Below are positions 6,577 to 15,660 of a stretch of DNA of 64,000 nucleotides, in pieces (position 1 is the first letter of the stretch; each line of letters starts with the position of its first letter). The DNA lies in assembly GCF_002844535.1 (NCBI RefSeq), contig NZ_PJNH01000002.1:248001-312000 (forward strand), given 5' to 3'. The notes below the pieces were generated by a model. It saw only the letters and a program-made list of their open reading frames with translations, was not told where the DNA came from and searched no databases. Origin of the DNA: Halalkalibacillus sediminis (GTDB lineage Bacteria; Bacillota; Bacilli; Bacillales; Alkalibacillaceae). Made by a program: the position numbers and the translations under genes.

Positions 6577-9153
6577 CTATTTAACTATATTCACAAATTC
6601 CCCTGCTACCCAAACAGTTTCATTTTTGTATTGAATTTTGTACCAAGTATATTCAGTTCCGCTTAATTCAGCTTTTTCAGTGATGAAATTATTATCAGAA
6701 TCTAGTTCTGCAACTACCAAATCACCATCAGAAAGTTTTTCCCCTGTTTTTTCACCAGCTGGGGCATTTCTGACAGTTAAAGTAGGATCAACATCTACCT
6801 CAAGTAGATTCATAATCTCTACGTAATTTCCATGTACCCAACCTTCAGTGCCATCATAAACGATTTTTAACCAGCTACCTCCATTATCACCAATTATAGA
6901 GATATTTGATCCATTAGGAATTTTACCAATAGGGTCTTTCGTTGTATTTGTTTCAGACCTTATGTTTAAATTACCATCGGTATTGGTTACACCAAACGTG
7001 TTTTTAGGGTATTCAGTCTGTAACGTGTCACTTTCGCTACTGCTATCACCACTACCTGAAGACGGTTGACTTGGCTCACTTCCTCCGTCAGGTTGACTTG
7101 CGTATTTTGGTACATCGTAAATTTGAACATAATCGTTCAAAATTTTGTAATAGTCAGCAATTAAATCAGTTTGAAGTTCCGCCCAGCGAACATGTGTTGC
7201 ATATTGATGAACTCCGGGGTTATCAGGGTTCCATCTCATTTTATAAAGAGTGTCTTGCCCGCGGTGAATCCAATTTTGACCAATAAATTTCGCGCCACCA
7301 ATAATTGCTTGTTGTGGAGTGAACCAACCTTCGTTGTAGGCTTTTTCGGATCCGCAAGACAATGGACAAGAATCAAAAGCATGAATCCCGTACATGTTAT
7401 ATACGGTTTTGCCTTTGTATTCCACACCTTGAGCCAGTTTTGATGTACCATTGCCGGTCTCATGTACCGCATGAGCTATTAAATACAATTCGTTAACCCC
7501 GTAGTCTTTCGCCCCTTGGATGAATGCTGAACCGGTGCTATCTAAAGTTCCTTTATTAGCTAGGATTTTTTGGTTAAGTTCATTTGCATTTACGCCTGTC
7601 GGTTGTGAAAGGACGAGGAATTGCAAGTATTCATCAGTTCCTCGTTCAAAGTTTGATGGATTTGAATAATATTCAACTTGTTCACGTGTGGCACTTATTG
7701 TTCCTGAACCATTTGCTTTTGGAGTGCGTGTCATTTGAATATCAACCATATTATTAAAAGTAATATCGTAATTAGTAGTCTGGTATAAAATATCAGTGTT
7801 TATATCATCGTGGTGAAAATAAGCCTTGCGTTTCTTCCCACCAGTAATCACATCAGCTTCATACCAGCTTTCAGAAAAAGTCTTAATTCTTAAAGCAGAA
7901 CCTTTGTCATAGGTTTTTAATGCTTTTGAATTTCTTGATGCTCTAGGATAAGCATTTGTTGGTTGTTTCAGTGAGATGCCATTCAAGCTTTTCTGTTCTT
8001 TAAAGGCATTTTCAACTTGATCCCTGTGAATGTATACCTTTTTACTTTTTCCATTGACTATATTAATTGCTTCATTCCAATTTGTACTTAATGACTTGTA
8101 TATTAATACGGTACCTTCACTATAAGTTTTTACCTTATTTGAATCTAATGAAGGGCTCTCATAAGTGCTTGTCTTACCATTTACAGCGATACCTCTTAGA
8201 CTTTCAGGTTCACTTACTAGATCGTCTACGGCGTTTACTGGTAAATACCCAGTACGAGGCTTGCCATTCAAATACACTATCGCTTTATGCCAACTATTAC
8301 TATAAGTCTCGTATTTGAGAATAGTACCACCTGAATAAGATTTAAGGGCATTCGAACTTTCGTTTGGTTGAGCAAAAACGGAAGTACGTTTTTTTGCAAC
8401 ACCTTCTAACTTAGTCGGTGATTTTAATAGTCGGTCGACATCATTCTTACTAATATAACCTGTTCGAGGTTTGTTATTAAGAATTACGGTTGCTTTATAC
8501 CAGCCAGAAGTATAGGATTGGAACTTCAGTACACTCCCCGAATCATAGGATTTGAGTGGCCTTGACTCTTTAGATGCTTCCGAAAATACTTTAGTACTGG
8601 TTTTAAGTGCAACACCTTCGTAATCTGACGGTTCTTGTGTAGCATTTTCTACATGTGATTTATGTATATATCCAGTACGAGCTTTATTATTTAGGATAAC
8701 GGTCGCTTTGTACCAGTCAGATGAGAAGGTTTCATATTTTAATATAGTGCCTTTATCGTAAGATTTAAGGGCATTAGAGTTTGTGGATGCTCTCGAGAAG
8801 ACGCTTGTTGTGCTTTGAAGTGCAACACCTTCTAAGCTTTCAGACTCAGCGTTGGCATTCTCTACATCACTTTTATTGATGTAACCAGTAACTCTATTAT
8901 TATTAATAATTACTGTCGCTTTATACCAATCTGAAGAATGAGATTCGTATTTTAGGATAGTGCCTTCCTCATAATCCTTTAATACACTAGAATTTCTAGA
9001 TGTATCTTCGTAAACATTGGTCTTGTCCTTTGAAGCTATTCCTTGATAATTTTCTGTATCCGCAGCTGTTGGCATAACGATCATGATTGTTGATAATAGG
9101 GTGAATAAGAAAGCTACACACATTGTAACGGACACTCTTGAAAATTTATTCAC
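6577..9153 (-). CDS. secreted SH3-repeat N-acetylglucosaminidase (autolysin)
   Basis: An 858-residue secreted protein. A signal peptide covers about residues 1-31 (ends PTAAD). Six SH3-like repeats of about 70 residues follow (about 36-455), each with the pattern G[VI]A..-T.VY..-S..LK.Y..G..LKY.-WY.A.V-GYI...DVE. A LytD/LytG-type glucosaminidase domain spans about 470-700 and contains LIAHAVHETGNGTSKLA, where the glutamate is the expected catalytic acid, and NMYGIHAFD. Two more divergent SH3 domains end the protein. It would cut the glycan strand of peptidoglycan outside the cell, with the repeats binding the wall. The start is GTG with TTAGGAGGA upstream. The same repeat unit occurs in the carboxypeptidase at 54998. 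It lies in the teichoic acid island, as lytD does in B. subtilis. Confidence 0.9.
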   Translation of the reverse strand: MNKFSRVSVTMCVAFLFTLLSTIMIVMPTAADTENYQGIASKDKTNVYEDTSRNSSVLKDYEEGTILKYESHSSDWYKATVIINNNRVTGYINKSDVENANAESESLEGVALQSTTSVFSRASTNSNALKSYDKGTILKYETFSSDWYKATVILNNKARTGYIHKSHVENATQEPSDYEGVALKTSTKVFSEASKESRPLKSYDSGSVLKFQSYTSGWYKATVILNNKPRTGYISKNDVDRLLKSPTKLEGVAKKRTSVFAQPNESSNALKSYSGGTILKYETYSNSWHKAIVYLNGKPRTGYLPVNAVDDLVSEPESLRGIAVNGKTSTYESPSLDSNKVKTYSEGTVLIYKSLSTNWNEAINIVNGKSKKVYIHRDQVENAFKEQKSLNGISLKQPTNAYPRASRNSKALKTYDKGSALRIKTFSESWYEADVITGGKKRKAYFHHDDINTDILYQTTNYDITFNNMVDIQMTRTPKANGSGTISATREQVEYYSNPSNFERGTDEYLQFLVLSQPTGVNANELNQKILANKGTLDSTGSAFIQGAKDYGVNELYLIAHAVHETGNGTSKLAQGVEYKGKTVYNMYGIHAFDSCPLSCGSEKAYNEGWFTPQQAIIGGAKFIGQNWIHRGQDTLYKMRWNPDNPGVHQYATHVRWAELQTDLIADYYKILNDYVQIYDVPKYASQPDGGSEPSQPSSGSGDSSSESDTLQTEYPKNTFGVTNTDGNLNIRSETNTTKDPIGKIPNGSNISIIGDNGGSWLKIVYDGTEGWVHGNYVEIMNLLEVDVDPTLTVRNAPAGEKTGEKLSDGDLVVAELDSDNNFITEKAELSGTEYTWYKIQYKNETVWVAGEFVNIVK

Positions 9154-9378
9154 TTTAAAATCCTCCTAAGTTGTTTTGTATGGGTTTTAGGAATTTTTTA
9201 AAATGTGAATATAATAGTTAACTAGTTTTATTCTGTTTTATAAATGACCGACTACTAAGTAAAGGTTGGCAGTTCCAAAAAACACCTCCAATTGATTTAT
9301 TTACTTATCCTAATTCAGATTATAATAGCATAATTATTCGACGTTTCATACCAATTTTAGCTAAAATATGCCAATAGT

Positions 9379-10557
9379 CTAGGAATTTTTAATACTTGTA
9401 CTAACCCCTATTGAAATAAGGAACCAGTGCAAAAGGCCAATGGATGGCATGTTAAAAAACAACGAAATTTCAGTATTTTGATAAACTAATAGTCCTAGAA
9501 AGATGAAGGCGGACCATTGAACTATTTGCAAGTGGATATTTTTCAATAGATATCGCCATATAACGATAATAAGAAAGATAAATAATGCTAAACCTATAAA
9601 TCCACTCTCTAAAAAGATTTGCAAATATTGATTGTGTACATGAACATAGTGACTTTCAGGGAGAAAATCTTGTGGTGAAACTCCCACGCCATGCCCGAAA
9701 AAAGGAGATTCCAAACCATATTCAATGGCTTTATTCCAAATGGTTTCTCTTCCTGAAAAGAAGTTCTTATTAAAATATTCTCTTGATAGTTCATTCAGGT
9801 AATTTGCTTGTTCAGAATTAGCTAATAGACCATAGCCATATAAAAATACAAGATTGAATAACAATACTATATAAATAAGGTAGGGAAACAGTTTCCTTGA
9901 AAGTTTGAACAGTACCCAAGATGCTATAATAGTTAATATAGCAAGTAACACTGTTCTGCTTGAAGTTACATAGGCGAGCAATAAACTCATCAGTATCCCT
10001 GCAATAAAAACTATTTTCAGAACTATAGATTTACGGTTAACAGCATATATTTGAAAGCAGAGAAGGGTGAAAAAATAGACTCCTGCCAAATTTGTGTTTG
10101 TAAACAGTCCGCTATATTTAATCATTGGCTGGCCATTAATCGACCAATGATAAATATACAAACAGTTCATAATGAAAGTGACGAATCCAATTCCAGTAAT
10201 TAATTTTTGGTTCCATTTCAAATGAATAATTGCTAACATAAAACATAGTGTAAGTATAAAAAGTAGTAAGTCTTGATTATGTGCGAAATTATTATTTATG
10301 AAATGAGATAGCACGTATAAAAGGACAAATAACGAAATACATAAATATAAAAAATTATATTTATTCCAAACATCCTTGTTGATGTAAACCAAAGTCATTA
10401 AGATGAAGAATGAGATATAAAGGGTCCAATGATCCGTTATTCTCCCGTAACCTCTGAAAGGCTCTGCAGTCATCAACCCTAGGGTGTTGAAAAATAAGAT
10501 TAATATAATGAAAATAGCTATCAAATAAGTAATATTTAATTTATAGTTTTGATTCAT
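9379..10557 (-). CDS. O-antigen ligase/polymerase family membrane protein
   Basis: A 392-residue integral membrane protein with about ten hydrophobic segments. A large loop near residues 275-320 carries GHGVGVSPQDFLPESHYVH and VHNQYLQIFLESGFIGL, the pattern of O-antigen ligase/Wzy_C proteins (histidine-rich loop before an 'E.G' turn). Such proteins polymerise lipid-linked sugar units or join them to an acceptor outside the membrane. It has a GGAGA ribosome site and is divergent from the TarF-like gene, 63 bases away. Its substrate is unknown; teichuronic-acid-like or teichoic acid side polymers are possible. Confidence 0.8.
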   Translation of the reverse strand: MNQNYKLNITYLIAIFIILILFFNTLGLMTAEPFRGYGRITDHWTLYISFFILMTLVYINKDVWNKYNFLYLCISLFVLLYVLSHFINNNFAHNQDLLLFILTLCFMLAIIHLKWNQKLITGIGFVTFIMNCLYIYHWSINGQPMIKYSGLFTNTNLAGVYFFTLLCFQIYAVNRKSIVLKIVFIAGILMSLLLAYVTSSRTVLLAILTIIASWVLFKLSRKLFPYLIYIVLLFNLVFLYGYGLLANSEQANYLNELSREYFNKNFFSGRETIWNKAIEYGLESPFFGHGVGVSPQDFLPESHYVHVHNQYLQIFLESGFIGLALFIFLIIVIWRYLLKNIHLQIVQWSAFIFLGLLVYQNTEISLFFNMPSIGLLHWFLISIGVSTSIKNS

Positions 10558-10620
10558 ATAGGTTCTCCTTAATCGCTTTATTCAAATAATATTATTATAT
10601 CAAAAGATAGGATTGATTTA

Positions 10621-11817
10621 ATGAATTTCCTAAAGAAAAAAATTTTCAATTTTCTCAGAAGTAAACGAGCATTAAAATATTTTAAGTTAGTTTTTAAAAC
10701 AGTAGGGAAGTTACCTAAAAAGAAAGACTTAGTTGTGTTCGAAAGTTTCCATGGGAAACAGTATAGCGATAGTCCACGGGCAATTTATGAATATATGAGG
10801 GAATACAATAAAGAAGCAATACTTATTTGGAGCGTTGATAGGAGGAGTTTGAAACTATTCGAGGAATTGGGCTTACCTCATGTTCGCCGTTTTTCTATCA
10901 AATGGTTCTTAACTATGCCAAGAGCGAAGTATTGGGTTAACAATGTAAGACTTCCGAACTGGTTACCAAAACCTAATGATACGATTTATGTACAGACTTG
11001 GCACGGGACGCCTCTAAAAAGATTAGGGATCGATATTGAGGAAGTGCATATGCCCGGTACGAATACTGATAAATATAAAAGGAATTTCACGAATGAGTCT
11101 AAGAATTGGAACTACTTGATATCTCCCAACAGGTATTCTACTGAAATTTTCAAACGAGCTTTTGACTACAGTGGGAAGGTTATTGAAAGTGGTTACCCAA
11201 GAAATGACTTTCTTTCGAACCATACTGACCAAGACATTTATGAAATAAAAAGTAACTTGGGTATCTTCGAAGATAAAAAAGTTATTTTATACGCCCCTAC
11301 ATGGAGAGATGACCAATTTTATAGTAAAGGTAAATACCGTTTTGATATAAAATTAGATTTGTCGTTACTTCAAAAGGAATTAGGTAATGATTATGTAGTG
11401 TTATTGAGAATGCATTATCTTATTGCTGAAAATTTAGACTTAGCTGATTTTGAAGGTTTTGCATTCGATGTATCCAAACACCTAGATATAAGAGAGCTAT
11501 TTGTCATTTCAGACCTATTGATCACAGATTATTCTTCGGTATTTTTTGATTTTGCGAATCTAAGAAGACCGATTTTGTTTTATGTATATGACTTGGAAAG
11601 ATACGAGAACACTTTGAGAGGGTTCTACTTTGACTTTAAAAATGAAGCTCCTGGTCCGTTAACAATGACCACACGGGAAACTATTGATGCAATAAAAGGT
11701 TATGAAGCAAATGGTTTTGAGCTGGAAACTCATTTCGAGGAATTTTATAAACGTTTTTGTTACTTAGAAGATGGAAAAGCGACTGAACGTGTAGTTCAAG
11801 AATTTTATCAGTACTAA
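10621..11817 (+). CDS. CDP-glycerol glycerophosphotransferase (TarF/TagF-like)
   Basis: A 398-residue single-domain polymerase-family enzyme. It shows TWHGTPLKRLGID with the first histidine, YAPTWRDDQFYSKG, LLRMHYLIA (histidine present but the usual following proline is replaced by tyrosine) and [17 protein letters not shown]. The form 'TWHGTPLKRLG' is typical of TagF/TarF/TarL enzymes that extend poly(glycerol or ribitol phosphate). The N-terminus is strongly basic, as in peripheral membrane members. It sits 87 bases before tagG, so polymer extension and export are probably co-transcribed. Acting on the main chain or adding a short primer are both possible. Confidence 0.87.
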   Translation: MNFLKKKIFNFLRSKRALKYFKLVFKTVGKLPKKKDLVVFESFHGKQYSDSPRAIYEYMREYNKEAILIWSVDRRSLKLFEELGLPHVRRFSIKWFLTMPRAKYWVNNVRLPNWLPKPNDTIYVQTWHGTPLKRLGIDIEEVHMPGTNTDKYKRNFTNESKNWNYLISPNRYSTEIFKRAFDYSGKVIESGYPRNDFLSNHTDQDIYEIKSNLGIFEDKKVILYAPTWRDDQFYSKGKYRFDIKLDLSLLQKELGNDYVVLLRMHYLIAENLDLADFEGFAFDVSKHLDIRELFVISDLLITDYSSVFFDFANLRRPILFYVYDLERYENTLRGFYFDFKNEAPGPLTMTTRETIDAIKGYEANGFELETHFEEFYKRFCYLEDGKATERVVQEFYQY

Positions 11818-11904
11818 AATCACTTGAAAAAGCTTTGAAAATGTTAGATAATACAGTTTGCTAAACTTATGAAATGTTTTATATGCGAGAAAGAAGGAGT
11901 TTTA

Positions 11905-12711
11905 ATGCGTTCAGCAATAACAGTCTTTTCCGAACAGATCAAGTACTTTTATTTAGTGAGAAGGTTATCTGCATACGAGCTTAAAAGTAATAATTCAAGT
12001 AATTATTTAGGAATTTCTTGGGAGATAATACAACCAGCTATTCAAATAGCAATATTCTGGTTTGTTTTTGGGTACGGTATCAGGCAAAGAGCCGATGTAG
12101 GAGACGTTCCATTCTTCCAGTGGATGCTTGCGGGTATTGTAGTTTGGTTTCTGATTAGCCAAGGAATATTGAAAGGTACGAAATCGATCCATCAAAAGGT
12201 TAAAGTTCTATCTAAGATGAACTTTCCAATGAGTGTTATTCCTAATTATGTAATATTTGCTCAATTTTATCCACACCTTCTTTTACTAGTAATTGTGTTG
12301 ATACTAATGCAGTTCATCGGTTATCCGATTAGTATATATTATTTGCAATTGCCTATATATACATTTGGTGTGATAGCAATTTTATTCAGTGTTACGTTAA
12401 TTACCTCTACACTGGCGACAATTGCTCAAGATGTTCAAATGTTCATTCAATCTATAATGAGAATGCTTCTTTACTTATCACCGATTCTATGGCCACCTCA
12501 GGTTTTACCAGATTGGTTATTAACAGTTATGAAAATCAATCCATTCTTTTATGTTGTAGAAGGGTATAGACAATCCATATTAGGTGGGGAATGGTATTTC
12601 ATCACTAATTGGGAGTATTCGATTTATTTTTGGTCCATGGTAATAGTTCTCTTTATAATGGGCTCATATTTACACGTGAAGTTCAGAAAACATTTCGTGG
12701 ATTTCTTATAA
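11905..12711 (+). CDS. tagG: teichoic acid ABC exporter, permease subunit
   Basis: A 268-residue ABC-2 type permease with about six membrane segments. The sequence SNYLGISWEIIQPAIQIAIF and the cluster YLSPILWPPQVLPDW then INPFFYVVEGYRQSIL are typical of TagG/TarG and polysaccharide exporters. With TagH it moves completed lipid-linked wall teichoic acid across the membrane. The ATG at 11905 has AAGAAGGAG 5 bases upstream; the longer frame from 11869 would add an unlikely cysteine-rich tail. It is followed 16 bases later by tagH. Confidence 0.93.
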   Translation: MRSAITVFSEQIKYFYLVRRLSAYELKSNNSSNYLGISWEIIQPAIQIAIFWFVFGYGIRQRADVGDVPFFQWMLAGIVVWFLISQGILKGTKSIHQKVKVLSKMNFPMSVIPNYVIFAQFYPHLLLLVIVLILMQFIGYPISIYYLQLPIYTFGVIAILFSVTLITSTLATIAQDVQMFIQSIMRMLLYLSPILWPPQVLPDWLLTVMKINPFFYVVEGYRQSILGGEWYFITNWEYSIYFWSMVIVLFIMGSYLHVKFRKHFVDFL

Positions 12712-12727
12712 GAAAATAGGTGTAAGC

Positions 12728-13507
12728 ATGTCAAAAGCAGTTATAGTGGAAAATATATCAAAGAAATATAAGTTATATGGAAGAAAGTTGCATAGGTTAT
12801 TAGATTTAATTATCCCTGGTAAATCTTATGGTGACGATTTTTATGCGCTTAGGGACGTATCCTTCGACGTAGATAAAGGTGATATAGTTGGTTTTATAGG
12901 TGTGAATGGATCTGGTAAATCAACTTTATCTAATATAATCGCTGGAGTAGTGCCACAAACATCAGGGGAACTTACAGTTAATGGCCAAACAGCTTTGATA
13001 GCTGTGAATGTAGGCCTCGATCGTAAGTTGACTGGTAGGGAAAATATTGAGCTTAAGCTTCTGATGCTAGGTTTCAGCATGAAAGAAGTAAAGCAGATGC
13101 AAGACTATATTATTGAGTTCTCTGAACTAGGAAAATTCATTGATCAACCAGTAAAGACATACTCTAGTGGTATGAAATCGCGTTTGGGATTCTCAATATC
13201 TGTAAGTATCGATCCTGATATATTAATCATCGACGAGGCATTATCGGTTGGAGATAAAGCTTTTTCAGAAAAAAGCTTTGCCAAAATGAGAGAATTTAAA
13301 GAGGCTGGTAAGACGATGTTCTTTGTCAGTCACTCGATGGGACAGATGAAAAAGTTCTGTGAGAAAATTGTGTGGCTCGAATTTGGTAAAATCAAAATGT
13401 ACGGAGATGCCTCAGAAGTATTACCAAAGTACGAAGCTTTCTTAGATGACTATAAAAATATGAGTAAAAAAGAGAAAAAAAAGTATAGAAAGAAAGCCGA
13501 AAATTAA
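12728..13507 (+). CDS. tagH: teichoic acid ABC exporter, ATP-binding subunit
   Basis: A 259-residue ATPase with Walker A GVNGSGKST, signature YSSGMKSRLGFS, Walker B ILIIDEALSVGD and the switch histidine in FVSHSMGQM. The short form matches S. aureus TarH rather than the 527-residue B. subtilis TagH. The lysine-rich tail (MSKKEKKKYRKK) is unusual. It powers export of wall teichoic acid with TagG. The next gene on the same strand is a sulfotransferase, about 50 bases on, with no terminator between. Confidence 0.94.
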   Translation: MSKAVIVENISKKYKLYGRKLHRLLDLIIPGKSYGDDFYALRDVSFDVDKGDIVGFIGVNGSGKSTLSNIIAGVVPQTSGELTVNGQTALIAVNVGLDRKLTGRENIELKLLMLGFSMKEVKQMQDYIIEFSELGKFIDQPVKTYSSGMKSRLGFSISVSIDPDILIIDEALSVGDKAFSEKSFAKMREFKEAGKTMFFVSHSMGQMKKFCEKIVWLEFGKIKMYGDASEVLPKYEAFLDDYKNMSKKEKKKYRKKAEN

Positions 13508-13559
13508 ATTGATTGCATTTAGATTCTAATTTCTAATGAGAGAAATGAGTGTAGTGAAA

Positions 13560-14474
13560 ATGAGGAAAACAATTTATCTGCATTTGGGATATCATAAAAC
13601 TGCAACGACCTTTTTACAGAAAAAGATATTCTCCAAATTAAAAGAAGTTAGATATATTAAGCATAAGCCAATCAAACAAGAGCTTTATGATTTAAGAGTG
13701 AGAAAACTAAGTGAAGATCGAGTAAAAGAAATACGAAATAAGTTTGACTCTTTAGGCAAAGAAAATCGCCCTACCTTAATTTCTTATGAGGGGTGGTCTG
13801 GAAGTCCCTTTAAAAGAGCAAAACCCAAAAAAAGCGTTAAAATATTAAAAGATCTAAGAAGAGTTTTCCCTGAAGATTTATATGATGTCAGAATCATTAT
13901 AGGTATCAGAGAACAAGTCCAGTTAATTACATCTTTATATATCCAACACTTGCACATGGGTGGAACACAGAAAGTAGAAGATTATATCCAGAAACTAGAA
14001 GATCATGAGGTGTTGGACCAATATAAATATAACGAATACTTGAATAGTGTTGAAAAGGTATTTGGTATGAAGCCTTATGTACTCATATATGAAAATCTAA
14101 GAAAAGATGAAAATGAGTATCTACTGCAGCTCCTTAATTATATGGGTGTCAATAAAATACCCAAATATACTCAGGATGAAGTGAATAAAAGTTATGGTGT
14201 TCTGCAGGCAAAGCTAGCAAGAAGACTGAACAAAGTTTTCAAAACTAAACAAAATCCGGATGGGAAAATTAGAGTAAAAAAATCTAAGCGCTTTGGCAAA
14301 AAAATCTCTCCTAGGACTTTGTTGCAAAATAAGATCAGTTTTAAAATCCATTATAAAAGATATACACTTCCAAAAGAAATACAAGGAGATTTAAAAGCTA
14401 GATACTTGGAAGATAACCTTAAGCTTAACGAGAGAGATGAGATAAGTTTACCGGGAAATTACTTTCATAATTGA
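13560..14474 (+). CDS. PAPS-dependent sulfotransferase-like protein, teichoic acid locus
   Basis: About 304 residues, cytosolic, no signal peptide. The N-terminus IYLHLGYHKTATTFLQK is a clear 5'-phosphosulfate-binding loop of the sulfotransferase superfamily. The later stretch VRIIIGIREQVQLITSLYIQ matches the 3'-phosphate-binding strand with arginine and serine. The C-terminal third is very basic (KKSKRFGKKISPR). The start is uncertain (13536, 13545 or 13560); 13560 puts the binding loop near the N-terminus, as is usual. It follows tagG-tagH on the same strand and ends at a terminator, so it probably belongs to their operon and could sulfate teichoic acid or its linkage sugars before export. 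PAPS would come from the sat-cysC operon at 25.7-29.3 kb. Confidence 0.78.
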   Translation: MRKTIYLHLGYHKTATTFLQKKIFSKLKEVRYIKHKPIKQELYDLRVRKLSEDRVKEIRNKFDSLGKENRPTLISYEGWSGSPFKRAKPKKSVKILKDLRRVFPEDLYDVRIIIGIREQVQLITSLYIQHLHMGGTQKVEDYIQKLEDHEVLDQYKYNEYLNSVEKVFGMKPYVLIYENLRKDENEYLLQLLNYMGVNKIPKYTQDEVNKSYGVLQAKLARRLNKVFKTKQNPDGKIRVKKSKRFGKKISPRTLLQNKISFKIHYKRYTLPKEIQGDLKARYLEDNLKLNERDEISLPGNYFHN

Positions 14475-14482
14475 AAGGTGTG

Positions 14483-14512
14483 AAAGAACCAGTTAGATTA
14501 CTGGTTCTTTTT
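14483..14512. terminator. bidirectional terminator after the sulfotransferase gene
   Basis: AAAGAACCAG at 14483-14492 pairs with CTGGTTCTTT from 14501 around an 8-base loop, with T-runs on both strands. It separates two converging genes. Confidence 0.88.
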
Positions 14513-15658
14513 GTATGCGAATAAATATTCCTCAGCCACTTTTTCAACGGTATGATTAGATAATACATGTTCATATGCATTGTGAGTTAATTTTTCCCTC
14601 AGTTCTTGATCATTCAATATTGAACGGATATGAACAGCCAACTCTACAATGTTTCTGTCTGAGAATAGCAGGCCATTCTCATTGTGAGTTATTAACTCCT
14701 TCAACCCTCCGACAGCTCCCGCAATTACTGGAGTTTTTGAAAGCATCCCTTCTAGTGCTGAGATCGATGTGGCTTCCTCTACACCCTTTGAATGTATGCT
14801 CGGCACTACCACGATGTTTGATAATTGGTATAGACTGGGCATTAATTGATGAGGGACGGAGCCTAGTAAACGTACTTGTTGTTTTAAATCCAACTGGAAA
14901 GTTAGTTGTTTAAGTTTATCCATCATTTCACCTGTACCAGCATAGACTAGCAATATATCCGGGTATTCGGTAATCAACTTTTCTAATGCTAGTAACGGGT
15001 AAATCACCCCGTTCTTTTCAGTCAATCTTCTCGGTACAAGAATGATTTTTTTGTTGTCAGGGAGGTTGTATTCGACCCTTAATTTGTTTGTTACATTGTT
15101 AGTTGATGTAAAACCTGATGGATCTATGAAGTTCTTTATTACGGTTGGTTCAATCTTAGTATTTCTTTTAACATGCTCCTTGAGTCTGTTGTCTACACAG
15201 ATAATTTCACCAGCTGATTCATAGGCTTCTTTTTCATAGTCGATTGCTTTCTTGAAAAATGGACTTCCTTCTTTCAGTGCCCCTCTGCTCGTTGCTTCAT
15301 ACGAGTAATACCCGTGAAGAGTCAGCACGACATTGTCATGAATTCTTTGCGCAGCAATTGTCGCGAAGATATCTTGAGTGTTAATCACATCATAGCTTCC
15401 AGCGATTTTTCTCAAGGCAAGTTTCAAGGCATTCATTCTGCCTAGGTCTCCATATAGTTGACCTGCACCAACAGACAGTCTGTTCATAAGATAACCACAG
15501 CCTTTAATAGAGGTTTGAATAACCTTATTTATGTCACTCGAAGATAAGACAGTTACCTGATGGCCGGATTTTTCCAATCCCTTTTTTAACATGGAAATAT
15601 GCGTGGACATTCCACCTTCATGTGGATACTGGAAAATAGTGGTTAATAATATTTTCAT
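14498..15658 (-). CDS. glycosyltransferase family 4
   Basis: A 386-residue GT-B glycosyltransferase. The N-terminal FQYPHEGGMSTHISMLKKGL acceptor-side motif, VPRRLTEKNGVIYPLLAL at the start of the donor domain, and the nucleotide-sugar motif EATSISALEGMLSKTPVIAG are GT4 features. It lies three bases from the MurJ-like gene upstream on the same strand, and with the O-antigen-ligase-like gene beyond forms a three-gene set for building, flipping and polymerising a lipid-linked glycan. The sugar is unknown. Confidence 0.85.
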   Translation of the reverse strand: MKILLTTIFQYPHEGGMSTHISMLKKGLEKSGHQVTVLSSSDINKVIQTSIKGCGYLMNRLSVGAGQLYGDLGRMNALKLALRKIAGSYDVINTQDIFATIAAQRIHDNVVLTLHGYYSYEATSRGALKEGSPFFKKAIDYEKEAYESAGEIICVDNRLKEHVKRNTKIEPTVIKNFIDPSGFTSTNNVTNKLRVEYNLPDNKKIILVPRRLTEKNGVIYPLLALEKLITEYPDILLVYAGTGEMMDKLKQLTFQLDLKQQVRLLGSVPHQLMPSLYQLSNIVVVPSIHSKGVEEATSISALEGMLSKTPVIAGAVGGLKELITHNENGLLFSDRNIVELAVHIRSILNDQELREKLTHNAYEHVLSNHTVEKVAEEYLFAYKKNQ

Positions 15659-15660
15659 TA

